This document shows, in pieces, positions 1-5,133 of a stretch of 8,152 bases of DNA. The stretch is taken from assembly GCA_021827255.1 (NCBI GenBank), contig JAKAWO010000131.1, positions 1-8,152 on the forward strand, written 5' to 3'. Origin of the DNA: Acidobacteriota bacterium (GTDB lineage Bacteria > Acidobacteriota > Terriglobia > UBA7540). The position numbers and the translations under genes are program-made. The notes under the pieces were generated by a model. The model saw only the letters and a list, made by a program, of their open reading frames with translations. It was not told the DNA's origin and ran no database searches. Each line of letters starts with the position of its first letter. Position 1 is the first letter of the stretch.

Positions 1-49
1 ATCTCGATAAGAAAGCTGCGACCAACGTGGCGGCAAGAAGTTTGTTCAT
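1..49 (-). CDS. 5' end of a putative exported protein (partial)
   Basis: The minus strand reads ATG at 49-47 followed by 15 further full codons before the window ends: Met-Asn-Lys, then a hydrophobic run (Leu-Leu-Ala-Ala-Thr-Leu-Val-Ala-Ala-Phe-Leu). This is the n-region plus h-region of a Sec signal peptide, so the product is probably exported, but nothing of the mature protein is visible and no function can be given. A near-consensus promoter lies at 76-104 and would give a leader of about 20 nt. That leader contains AGGTGA and a run of G next to the ATG, although the spacing from AGGTGA to the ATG is rather long. The gene follows thiI on the same strand, but the promoter between them suggests separate transcription. 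Only 49 bases are seen. Confidence 0.5.
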   Translation of the reverse strand, partial: MNKLLAATLVAAFLSR

Positions 50-75
50 CCCCCGGTCACTTCACCTTCAAAAAA

Positions 76-104
76 ATTATAGAAGCGGTCCAAGAACCCG
101 TCAA
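76..104 (-). promoter_or_regulatory. sigma70-type promoter for the leftmost minus-strand gene
   Basis: On the minus strand, TTGACG (104-99) and TATAAT (81-76) are separated by exactly 17 bases. That is 11 of 12 consensus positions with optimal spacing. Transcription would start near 69-70 and reach the ATG at 49 after about 20 nt. It lies after the thiI stop and before the exported-protein start, exactly where a promoter for the latter belongs. Confidence 0.7.
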
Positions 105-116
105 TGAGGCTGGGTT

Positions 117-1436
117 TTAACGGCCGCCACTCAGGCGGCTGGCTGGACCCGCCTCCAGTTCGGGACGGAGCGCAGCTTGTGCGCCGGCCGTTTTGCGCCG
201 CGCCACGAGCTTTTCCAGTTTGCGCGGGGCAGCTTCCTGCCTGGAAACCTGGCCGCGCTCGTATTTGAAGTCTAAGGCGCTTGCCGCCTCCAGGCCATCC
301 GTGACCAAGGTTTCCAATTCCAGGCCGGCCTCGGCGCGAACAAGCTCCTCCGGCCTGGCGCAAATGGCCGGCGAACGGGGCATGAAGCGCGGGCAGCAAT
401 CCTCGAATGGCTCGCAGGAAATCCGGTAGGTTCCGATCCGACGCGCCAGGCGAAGAATATCTTCCTTGTCATCGCCGGCCAGCGGGCGGTACACGGGCAG
501 ATCCAATCCGTGGTCGAGAGCGGCAAGATTGTGGAGCGTCTGCGAAGCCACCTGCGCGACGCTGTCGCCGGTCACCAGGCCGAGCGCCCGTTCCGCCCCC
601 GCCACCTGGCGAGCCATCCGCGCCATCAGACGACGGTAGAGGAGAACGCGATATTTTTCCGGGGCGGCGGCGACAATCTGCCGTTGCGCCGAGTCGAAGG
701 GGATCAAATAGAGGCGAGAAGTGAATTGATAGGGTGTCAGGGCGCTGACAATTTCCTGCGCGACGGACGCCGAGGACCCGCGCGCCGGTCTGGGGCTGCC
801 GTGAAAATGAATAAAGACGCTGTGAGCGCCGCGGCGCATCATTTTGTAAGCGGCGACGGCGGAGTCGAACCCTCCCGAGAGCAGCGTGACGAGCCGGCCG
901 GCGGTGGCGGCGGGCAGGCCCCCGGGCCCGGGAACGCGGTCAACGTAAACGAAGCCCCTCCCGGGAATTATTTCCACCGAACAGGTTGCGTCCGGCTCGT
1001 CCAGGTTGACGCGGACGCCGCTCGAACGCGCTCGGAGCGCCTGCAGGACATCACGGCCCAGCTCCCGCTCGACTTGCATTGAATTCATTCCAAAATTCGA
1101 GACCGCAATTTTTGCGCGCACGGCAAAACTCGGAGGGTTCTTTCCCACCATCAGAGCGCACGCGGCGCGTGAAAGCGCGGCCATTTCGGGCAGAACTTCC
1201 TCGGCCACGGCGATATAGGCGATCCCAAAAACACGACCCAAGCGTTCGAGTATTTCGGGCAATGCGTCCTGCGCCTGCGCCGAAAGGATCAGGCGGTCCG
1301 AAATATGTTCGAGAGATTGAACCGGCAAACCGGCGAGCGCGTGTTTGACCGCGGTCATCAGGCGGCTCAGGAAGAACCGGCGATTCCCGCCTTTCAGCCA
1401 GATTTCGTGGTAATGGAGGATCAAAACTCGATTCAT
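117..1436 (-). CDS. thiI: tRNA 4-thiouridine synthase ThiI (no rhodanese domain)
   Basis: ThiI adenylates uridine 8 of tRNA and exchanges it for sulfur to make 4-thiouridine; in many bacteria it also passes sulfur to ThiS for thiazole synthesis. The 439-residue product starts with the family hallmark His-Glu-Ile-Trp-Leu-Lys-Gly-Gly-Asn-Arg (about 10-19). A THUMP region follows at roughly 60-165, and the PP-loop ATP site SGGFDS lies at 187-192. VTGDSVAQVASQT (288-300) and PLAGDDKEDI (318-327) are further conserved blocks. A Cys-Cys pair (347-348) in FEDCC sits where short ThiI proteins carry EDCC. It ends without a rhodanese domain, like the roughly 400-residue Bacillus type, plus a charged tail (about 400-439) of no obvious function. 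ATG 1436 is the only plausible start: an in-frame stop lies 36 bases upstream. No strong SD is seen. Its sulfur donor is not in the window. Confidence 0.93.
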   Translation of the reverse strand: MNRVLILHYHEIWLKGGNRRFFLSRLMTAVKHALAGLPVQSLEHISDRLILSAQAQDALPEILERLGRVFGIAYIAVAEEVLPEMAALSRAACALMVGKNPPSFAVRAKIAVSNFGMNSMQVERELGRDVLQALRARSSGVRVNLDEPDATCSVEIIPGRGFVYVDRVPGPGGLPAATAGRLVTLLSGGFDSAVAAYKMMRRGAHSVFIHFHGSPRPARGSSASVAQEIVSALTPYQFTSRLYLIPFDSAQRQIVAAAPEKYRVLLYRRLMARMARQVAGAERALGLVTGDSVAQVASQTLHNLAALDHGLDLPVYRPLAGDDKEDILRLARRIGTYRISCEPFEDCCPRFMPRSPAICARPEELVRAEAGLELETLVTDGLEAASALDFKYERGQVSRQEAAPRKLEKLVARRKTAGAQAALRPELEAGPASRLSGGR

Positions 1437-1696
1437 AGCTTCGGGCCAAAGGCATAAGACCTGCGCTCACCCCTCGTCACGCTGCGCCAATCCCCCGCCT
1501 GGTTGAACCCTGAGCTTCCAGGATAACAGGGAATCTCCGCGATGCGTCGAAGTGCGATCAATTTTGATTTTACTGTTGTGCGCTATCGCTGCTGGAACAG
1601 GCCCAAAGACGCTGACGGCCCGTTGCCCTTAGGAACGTCACCCCGTTGACTTGGCGAAGGCCGATCCGATATCCTTTGGTGGGTCCCCGATCGGAT
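1437..1696. other. divergent intergenic spacer between thiI and the secreted Cys/His protein
   Basis: This spacer must hold the promoters of thiI (leftward) and the secreted-protein gene (rightward). An AT-rich island at 1557-1578 (containing ATCAA-TT-TTGAT) stands out from the GC-rich surroundings and could be part of the thiI promoter, with TAAAAT on the minus strand as a -10 but no good -35. On the plus strand, TTGACT (1646-1651) followed 16 bases later by GATATC (1668-1673) is a weak promoter candidate for the rightward gene. No RNA gene was recognised. Confidence 0.4.
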
Positions 1697-2119
1697 ATGG
1701 GAACAGAGCGCAAGACACGCCGAACGCAGTTGGCCGTCGCGCTGGCGGCGACGTTAACTTTTACCTCAGCGTTCCCGGCATTGTGCTCGGTGAGATGCGA
1801 GTTTGGAACGTGCCCAGAGCAGTCGCGGATGGCGAACGTTCACCGCTGCGAAGGGCACGCGGCGAAGCCGCACCGCTCGTTTCCGGCAGGCCCAGATTGC
1901 GCCCGGCACGGCCACTCGTCCGTCCTGTTATCGCCCTCGCCCGACCCGGCTTGGGCAAATTTCAGCCAGCGGCTCGTCATCTTCATCGCGCCTGCCCCGA
2001 CCGCGTCGCTCCTTTCCGAACCTGCTTCTTTCACCTCGAACTCAAGGTGGTCGCACGGACCTCCGGGCGTCGTGGCCGGAAGACAGGTCTGCCTACAAGA
2101 ATCCCTCCTGCGCATTTAA
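1697..2119 (+). CDS. small secreted Cys/His-rich protein
   Basis: The product has 140 residues. A basic n-region (GTERKTRRT) and hydrophobic stretch (about 11-29) form a signal peptide, so it should be periplasmic or surface-exposed. Six Cys (30, 34, 39, 51, 68, 132) and five of its six His (49, 54, 59, 71, 73) are concentrated within residues 30-73, for example DCARHGHSS, suggesting metal or heme-site ligation. A Pro/Ala-rich tail follows (IAPAPTASLL, about 97-106). I chose ATG 1697 because it starts right at the basic n-region; a TTG at 1646 in the same frame would add 17 residues before the signal peptide. No clear SD is seen. Two other frames are open over the same stretch but lack export or composition logic. 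It shares its plan with the protein at 7403-7804. It precedes a cytochrome c and a beta-barrel gene on the same strand. Family name and metal are unknown. Confidence 0.6.
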   Translation: MGTERKTRRTQLAVALAATLTFTSAFPALCSVRCEFGTCPEQSRMANVHRCEGHAAKPHRSFPAGPDCARHGHSSVLLSPSPDPAWANFSQRLVIFIAPAPTASLLSEPASFTSNSRWSHGPPGVVAGRQVCLQESLLRI

Positions 2120-2404
2120 CCTGCCTTCTACCCGTCCGGCCGATAGGCCGCCCGGGAATCACTGTCATATTTTCCAATAAATTTCAGCGGGTCCGGTAAG
2201 GCCAAGTTTCCTTGCGAGGGCAACGTCTTCGCAGCCGGCGAGTCAAGGAGGTTTCAATGAAACAATTTTTGCTGGGGCCGCTCGCCGCGCCGCTGTGGCG
2301 CAGACCTCATCTTCTCCGCCTCTCCGCGCAGCTGAGGAATCCGTCGCCACTCGACAAGGGCGTATTAGAGCTTGAGGCAATCGGGAAAGCAGGAGGAAAC
2401 CGAC
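2120..2404. other. spacer before the cytochrome gene, with a small hairpin and an AT-rich patch
   Basis: Eighteen bases after the upstream stop lies a short perfect hairpin, CGGCC-GATA-GGCCG (2137-2150), without a T run, so it is at best a weak terminator. An AT-rich patch (2164-2184, TCATATTTTCC then AATAAATTT) is the likeliest promoter area for the cytochrome operon, but I could not pair a -10 with a good -35. The second half holds an orphan SD and ATG, listed separately. Confidence 0.35.
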
Positions 2405-2511
2405 ATGCGAAAATTCGTCTTTGGAGTACTGGCAGGGCTTGCTCTGGCGATCGTCGTCGCCGCCGTCATGGGGATGGGAGCCCTCATGTTTGTGGAGCAG
2501 GGATATGTTGA
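2257..2511 (+). pseudogene. orphan strong start signal; short or broken reading frame before the cytochrome
   Basis: A perfect Shine-Dalgarno AAGGAGG (2245-2251) lies 5 nt before ATG 2257, which begins Met-Lys-Gln-Phe-Leu-Leu-Gly, like the start of a signal peptide. In this frame the ORF runs 84 residues but becomes Arg-rich and invades the cytochrome gene by 107 bases, which is unlikely for a real protein. A -1 shift at the GGGG near 2275 would instead give AARRAAVAQTSSS and stop at TGA 2373-2375, just before the cytochrome SD. That is what a small exported peptide or a decayed gene would look like. Either a short leader ORF is truly translated, or a gene has been broken or replaced here. 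I cannot tell which. Confidence 0.3.
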
Positions 2512-2971
2512 TCCTCGTGCGGACATCTCACCTCCTGCGTTCGAAAAAAAGCGCGCGATGGAGGCGTTGGATGCCGCGCTCGACCGCTACGCCCCCAAAC
2601 GAAAAGATCCCATCCAACCGACAGCATCGAGCCTGAGCCAGGGAGCAAAACTCTACGGAAAGTACTGCGCCAAATGCCATGCGGCGATGGATAGCTCGGA
2701 AACTGCGTGGCGAGTCCGCCTCTATCCGCCGGCGCCGCAATTTCCAAAAGCGCCAACCGACATGGAGGAATTCGAGAATTTTTACGTCATCAAACACGGG
2801 GTTCGGTGGACGGGCATGCCGGCGTGGAGCGGTGAGCTGAACGACGAAGAAATCTGGACTCTGGTCACTTACCTCAACCAGATGAAGAAACCCGGTCCCC
2901 TCATGCCGGGGATGGACCCAGGCAGAAACCAATCCACGCCGGGAGCCGCAGCAAAAGGAGGTACGAAATGA
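2405..2971 (+). CDS. membrane-anchored monoheme cytochrome c
   Basis: The 188-residue product is anchored by an N-terminal helix (about 4-30, MRKFVFG then Leu/Ala/Val-rich) and carries one c-type heme site CAKCH at 88-92 in the periplasmic domain. Met138 in WTGMPAW is the likely second axial heme ligand. The spacing and the closing helix ELNDEEIWTLVTYLNQM fit the class I, cytochrome-cbb3-like domain. It should shuttle electrons at the outer face of the inner membrane; the partner is not identified. An AGGAGG (2391-2396) 8 nt before ATG 2405 fixes the start over an upstream in-frame codon at 2372. The Pro/Gly/Lys tail (from about 162) contains AAAKGGTK, whose DNA also supplies the SD of the next gene. 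The stop overlaps that gene's ATG (ATGA), so the two are co-translated. This is a confident cytochrome, with no specific enzyme assigned. Confidence 0.9.
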   Translation: MRKFVFGVLAGLALAIVVAAVMGMGALMFVEQGYVDPRADISPPAFEKKRAMEALDAALDRYAPKRKDPIQPTASSLSQGAKLYGKYCAKCHAAMDSSETAWRVRLYPPAPQFPKAPTDMEEFENFYVIKHGVRWTGMPAWSGELNDEEIWTLVTYLNQMKKPGPLMPGMDPGRNQSTPGAAAKGGTK

Positions 2972-3888
2972 GCAAAAGCCGAAGAGAATTTTTTCGGAGG
3001 ACCTTTATTGCGGCAACGGCCCCGGCGCGCCTACGGCAGATCTTAGGATTTTACTTTTTGGTCATGGCGGCCGGGCTTGCAGCTGCCTCGGCCCGCGCGC
3101 AGATGGACCCTTTCTTCACCGCGATCAACTACCCGGAGCCGAAGGGGCACGCCATGTTGATGTTTTTGCCCGATTTCCAGATCGCGCACCAAGGAAACGA
3201 CTTCATCACGGAGATGGGCATGGCCGAGTATGGCGTGACCTCACGATGGACGGTGGGAGCGATGGCCGAGGGGCAAAAGATTTCCGGACTGCCCGGATCC
3301 TTCGGCGGGCTTCGCTTCAACACTTATTTCCAGGTTTTTCCCAGCGACCACTGGCTGCACTTCACCGTCTATGGCGAATACGAGGACCTGAACGGCGCCG
3401 CGCTCTACAAAATGGAGGTCAGCGGCTTCGGCGGCGAGGACCTCACGGGCCCGCTCGCCGTGGCCAGGCGAACCGCCGCGCACACCTTCGAACAACGGGC
3501 CATCGTCTATCACGACTGGGGCCGGCTGAATTTGACGTTCAACTTCATTAGCGAGACCAACCTTCAAACTTGGGAAAATGATTTTGGCTACGCCTGGGGA
3601 ATCTACCGCCAACCGCGTTGGACGGGAATGCGAATGGCCGAAGGAACGCCCATGGCCGCGCCGCCACCCCTTTCCCTCCGCCGTCTCGGAGTGGGGTTGG
3701 AGATGATCGGCGCGCTCGGAAACGCCCACCATTTCGGATTCTACTGGCACAAGGAACAACAATACCTCGGGCCGGTGTTCGGCTACCAAATTTCACCTCG
3801 CTGGTCCGTTCGCTTGGAACCCGCCTTCGGACTTTCGGCGGTGAGCGACCCGCTAGTCCTGCGCGTGGGCGTGGGATGCTCGTTCTGA
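2968..3888 (+). CDS. outer-membrane beta-barrel-like protein with an unusual leader
   Basis: The product has 306 residues. After a long leader it shows alternating amphipathic beta-strand sequence rich in aromatic residues (for example LRFNTYFQVF, HFTVYGEYEDL, LNLTFNFISETN, HFGFYWHKEQ) and ends in GVGCSF. A C-terminal Phe is typical of proteins inserted by the BAM machinery. Signal cleavage after ARA (residue 44) would leave QMDPFFTAI as the mature start. The leader is odd: SRREFFR at 4-10 fits a twin-arginine motif, followed by a short hydrophobic patch, RLRQ, and then a classical hydrophobic core (about 26-41). The start is secure: AAGGAGG (2955-2961) sits 6 nt before ATG 2968, overlapping the cytochrome stop. 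No catalytic motif is seen; an outer-membrane channel or scaffold working with the cytochrome is inference. I do not recognise the specific family. Confidence 0.7.
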   Translation: MSKSRREFFRRTFIAATAPARLRQILGFYFLVMAAGLAAASARAQMDPFFTAINYPEPKGHAMLMFLPDFQIAHQGNDFITEMGMAEYGVTSRWTVGAMAEGQKISGLPGSFGGLRFNTYFQVFPSDHWLHFTVYGEYEDLNGAALYKMEVSGFGGEDLTGPLAVARRTAAHTFEQRAIVYHDWGRLNLTFNFISETNLQTWENDFGYAWGIYRQPRWTGMRMAEGTPMAAPPPLSLRRLGVGLEMIGALGNAHHFGFYWHKEQQYLGPVFGYQISPRWSVRLEPAFGLSAVSDPLVLRVGVGCSF

Positions 3889-3933
3889 ACAGGTTTGCCG
3901 ATTTCGGTGGCAATGGCTTATGTCGCAAGCCCG

Positions 3934-3952
3934 CGCGCCATGCGATGGCGCG
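3934..3952 (+). terminator. hairpin after the beta-barrel gene (possible terminator)
   Basis: Forty-five bases after the stop there is a perfect 8-bp stem with a 3-base loop: CGCGCCAT, GCG, ATGGCGCG. TGTCGC (3921-3926) and GCGACA (3950-3955) give an alternative longer-range pairing. No T run follows, so it is not a classical Rho-independent terminator. It may instead stabilise the 3' end of the mRNA. Confidence 0.4.
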
Positions 3953-4033
3953 ACAATGGCGCTACGGCTAAGCACGGGCGCATCGCGCGCAATCGGACAA
4001 ACGTCCGGCCCAGCGGACAGCCGCGGCCTGAGG

Positions 4034-4039
4034 TATAAT
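4034..4039 (+). promoter_or_regulatory. TATAAT -10 box upstream of the DUF4149-like gene
   Basis: A perfect TATAAT lies in a GC-rich spacer, but no recognisable -35 (bases near 4011-4016 read CAGCGG) and no extended TG is present. If used, transcription would start near 4046 and give a leader of about 140 nt before ATG 4186. It could be an activator-dependent promoter or chance. Confidence 0.4.
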
Positions 4040-4073
4040 ACGCGGGCCAACTTTGAAAGTAGCGCCCGCTCCA

Positions 4074-4180
4074 CGCCACACATGAGTGGCGGGTTATGCG
4101 AACAGAGAAATATCCTGGATGCAGAATGCCGTCCCGAAGGGCGGCGCAAATGCCGGACTAAGGCCCAGCGCCACGAGGCG
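4074..4180 (+). promoter_or_regulatory. structured 5' leader with competing hairpins
   Basis: The leader can form CGCCAC/GTGGCG (4074-4079 with 4086-4091). It can also form a 7-bp stem with one G-U pair (4128-4134 with 4139-4145, loop CGAA). A third hairpin, CGCC/GGCG (4169-4172 with 4177-4180), would bury the only SD-like GAGG (4175-4178). The alternative pairing GGCGC/GCGCC (4143-4147 with 4168-4172) would free that SD but uses the same bases as the other two. This is the layout of a translational switch, but stems of this length arise by chance in GC-rich DNA. Confidence 0.3.
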
Positions 4181-4185
4181 TCAAC

Positions 4186-4710
4186 ATGCCGCGCTCCCAG
4201 GCAGCCGCCATTGCGATTCTCAGCTTCTGGATTGGGTTGAACCTTTTTGTCTGGTTCGCGGCCACGCGAACGTTTTCGACGGTCGCGCGAATCCTAAAGT
4301 CTCCCGATCCGCGCTTCCGCAAAATCGTTGAGCAGCTCGGCGCCGAGCCCACCCGCGAGGTGCTTCGCTACAGCGCCTCGGAGATTAACCGGCGGTATTT
4401 TCGAGCCTACGGCTGGACGGAGATTTTGCTGGGAGTGATTCTGCTGGCCTTGCTGTGGCGGCAAACCCCGCGAGATACCGTGGCTGTGGCGATGGTGGCG
4501 GGAATGCTGGCCCTGGTGGCGGCGCTGACGCTGGTCGTCACGCCGTGGATGACCTCGCTTGGCCGAACGCTTGACTTTGCGCCGCGCACGCCCGCCCCGC
4601 CGCAGATGCGGCGCTTCTGGATGCTGCACGGCGCCTTCACCAGCCTGGACGCGGTCAAGCTGCTGGCCGGGATTGCGCTCCTGATCCGATGGATTGTTGC
4701 GGGCTGGTGA
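4186..4710 (+). CDS. four-helix membrane protein, DUF4149/TMEM205-like
   Basis: The 174-residue product has four predicted membrane helices at about 5-27, 76-92, 99-119 and 150-172. A polar stretch (about 28-75) between helices 1 and 2 contains YSASEINRRYFRAYGW. The last part, RRFWMLHGAFTSLDAVKLLAGIALL, with a Leu-His-Gly before the final helix, resembles the DUF4149 (TMEM205-like) group, whose biochemical role in bacteria is not established. The inner-membrane location is clear; the family assignment is from memory of the motif. ATG 4186 is the only start, because TAA at 4159-4161 is in frame upstream; the SD is a weak GAGG 7 nt away. It appears monocistronic, with the next gene convergent. 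Confidence 0.72.
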   Translation: MPRSQAAAIAILSFWIGLNLFVWFAATRTFSTVARILKSPDPRFRKIVEQLGAEPTREVLRYSASEINRRYFRAYGWTEILLGVILLALLWRQTPRDTVAVAMVAGMLALVAALTLVVTPWMTSLGRTLDFAPRTPAPPQMRRFWMLHGAFTSLDAVKLLAGIALLIRWIVAGW

Positions 4711-4906
4711 GAACGCGCCGGCTCACCTTTCGGGCCAGCTCAGTTTCGCCATTCCCTTCATGGAAGAATAACTGCAAGAAATTCAGCCTCTTGTCCCTGG
4801 GTCTTGAAATGCCTTCCGAGCAATTAAGGGCGCGAACCTGCATCCTATCGGCTCGCATTTCTATAGCGTTGAAGATGAATCCCCAAAAACCGCGTCCATG
4901 GCGTCT

Positions 4907-4961
4907 GGCGGCTCGGTGTTGCAGGGTGGGGGAACGTTTGCAGGGTAGCCACCGAGCCGCC
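4907..4961. repeat. 12-bp inverted repeat with a direct repeat in the loop
   Basis: GGCGGCTCGGTG (4907-4918) and its exact reverse complement CACCGAGCCGCC (4950-4961) flank a 31-base loop. TTGCAGGGT occurs twice in the loop, at 4919-4927 and 4938-4946. A TTTTT run lies 16 bases after the right arm (4978-4982). It could be a bidirectional terminator between converging genes, a small mobile repeat, or a structured RNA. Confidence 0.6.
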
Positions 4962-5018
4962 TCGGAAGCGCCACTCATTTTTCTTGGTTGTAGATTACGC
5001 GGTTCGATTTGGCGAGTC

Positions 5019-5034
5019 AGTGATTTAGATCACA
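5019..5034. promoter_or_regulatory. CRP/FNR-like palindrome
   Basis: AGTGATTTAGATCACA contains the perfect dyad GTGAT-TTAG-ATCAC and differs from the CRP half-site form TGTGA-N6-TCACA by one base. No promoter or gene start lies close by on either strand, and the adjacent CACAAAGGAACAAAG may belong to an intergenic repeat. Use as an operator is therefore doubtful. Confidence 0.25.
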
Positions 5035-5133
5035 AAGGAACAAAGTTTTTGCAGGCGTTCGAGGGTCAAAGCAAAGTCACTGTCCTCCATTAGAATGAAC
5101 AAGATAGGAGGCGCAAGGAGGCTAGGCGGAGGG

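Larger units (their letters stand above)
4711..5133. other. convergent intergenic region without a convincing gene
   Basis: These 423 bases separate the 3' ends of the DUF4149-like and TonB-receptor genes. They contain a 12-bp inverted repeat with an internal direct repeat (4907-4961), a CRP/FNR-like palindrome (5019-5034) and a purine-rich run (5104-5132) with GGAGGC twice. A minus-strand frame at 5025-5090 would encode a 21-residue peptide (MEDSDFALTLERLQKLCSFV...), but it lacks an upstream SD. No RNA gene was recognised. The sequence around 5031-5047 (CACAAAGGAACAAAG) resembles CACAAAGG-type intergenic repeats common in environmental genomes. Confidence 0.5.

Noticed and set aside
510..1082. 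Long plus-strand frame (190 aa) over thiI
   Set aside because: It is antisense to a secure thiI reading frame and has no recognisable motif or SD; such frames are expected at this GC content.
1651..2199. Alternative 182-aa and 125-aa plus frames overlapping the secreted Cys/His gene
   Set aside because: They are Arg/Pro-rich without a signal peptide or motif, whereas the frame from 1697 has a signal peptide and clustered Cys/His.
3241..3789. Minus-strand 182-aa frame over the beta-barrel gene
   Set aside because: It is a shadow of the coding strand; the plus frame has an SD, coupling to the cytochrome and barrel-like sequence.
4143..4163. c-di-GMP-I (GEMM) riboswitch
   Set aside because: Only part of the second half looks similar; the first-half core and the closing P3 elements could not be located, so no riboswitch class is called.
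4655..4978. Minus-strand 107-aa frame in the convergent gap
   Set aside because: It runs through the inverted repeat and into the 3' end of the DUF4149-like gene, has no SD and shows no familiar domain.
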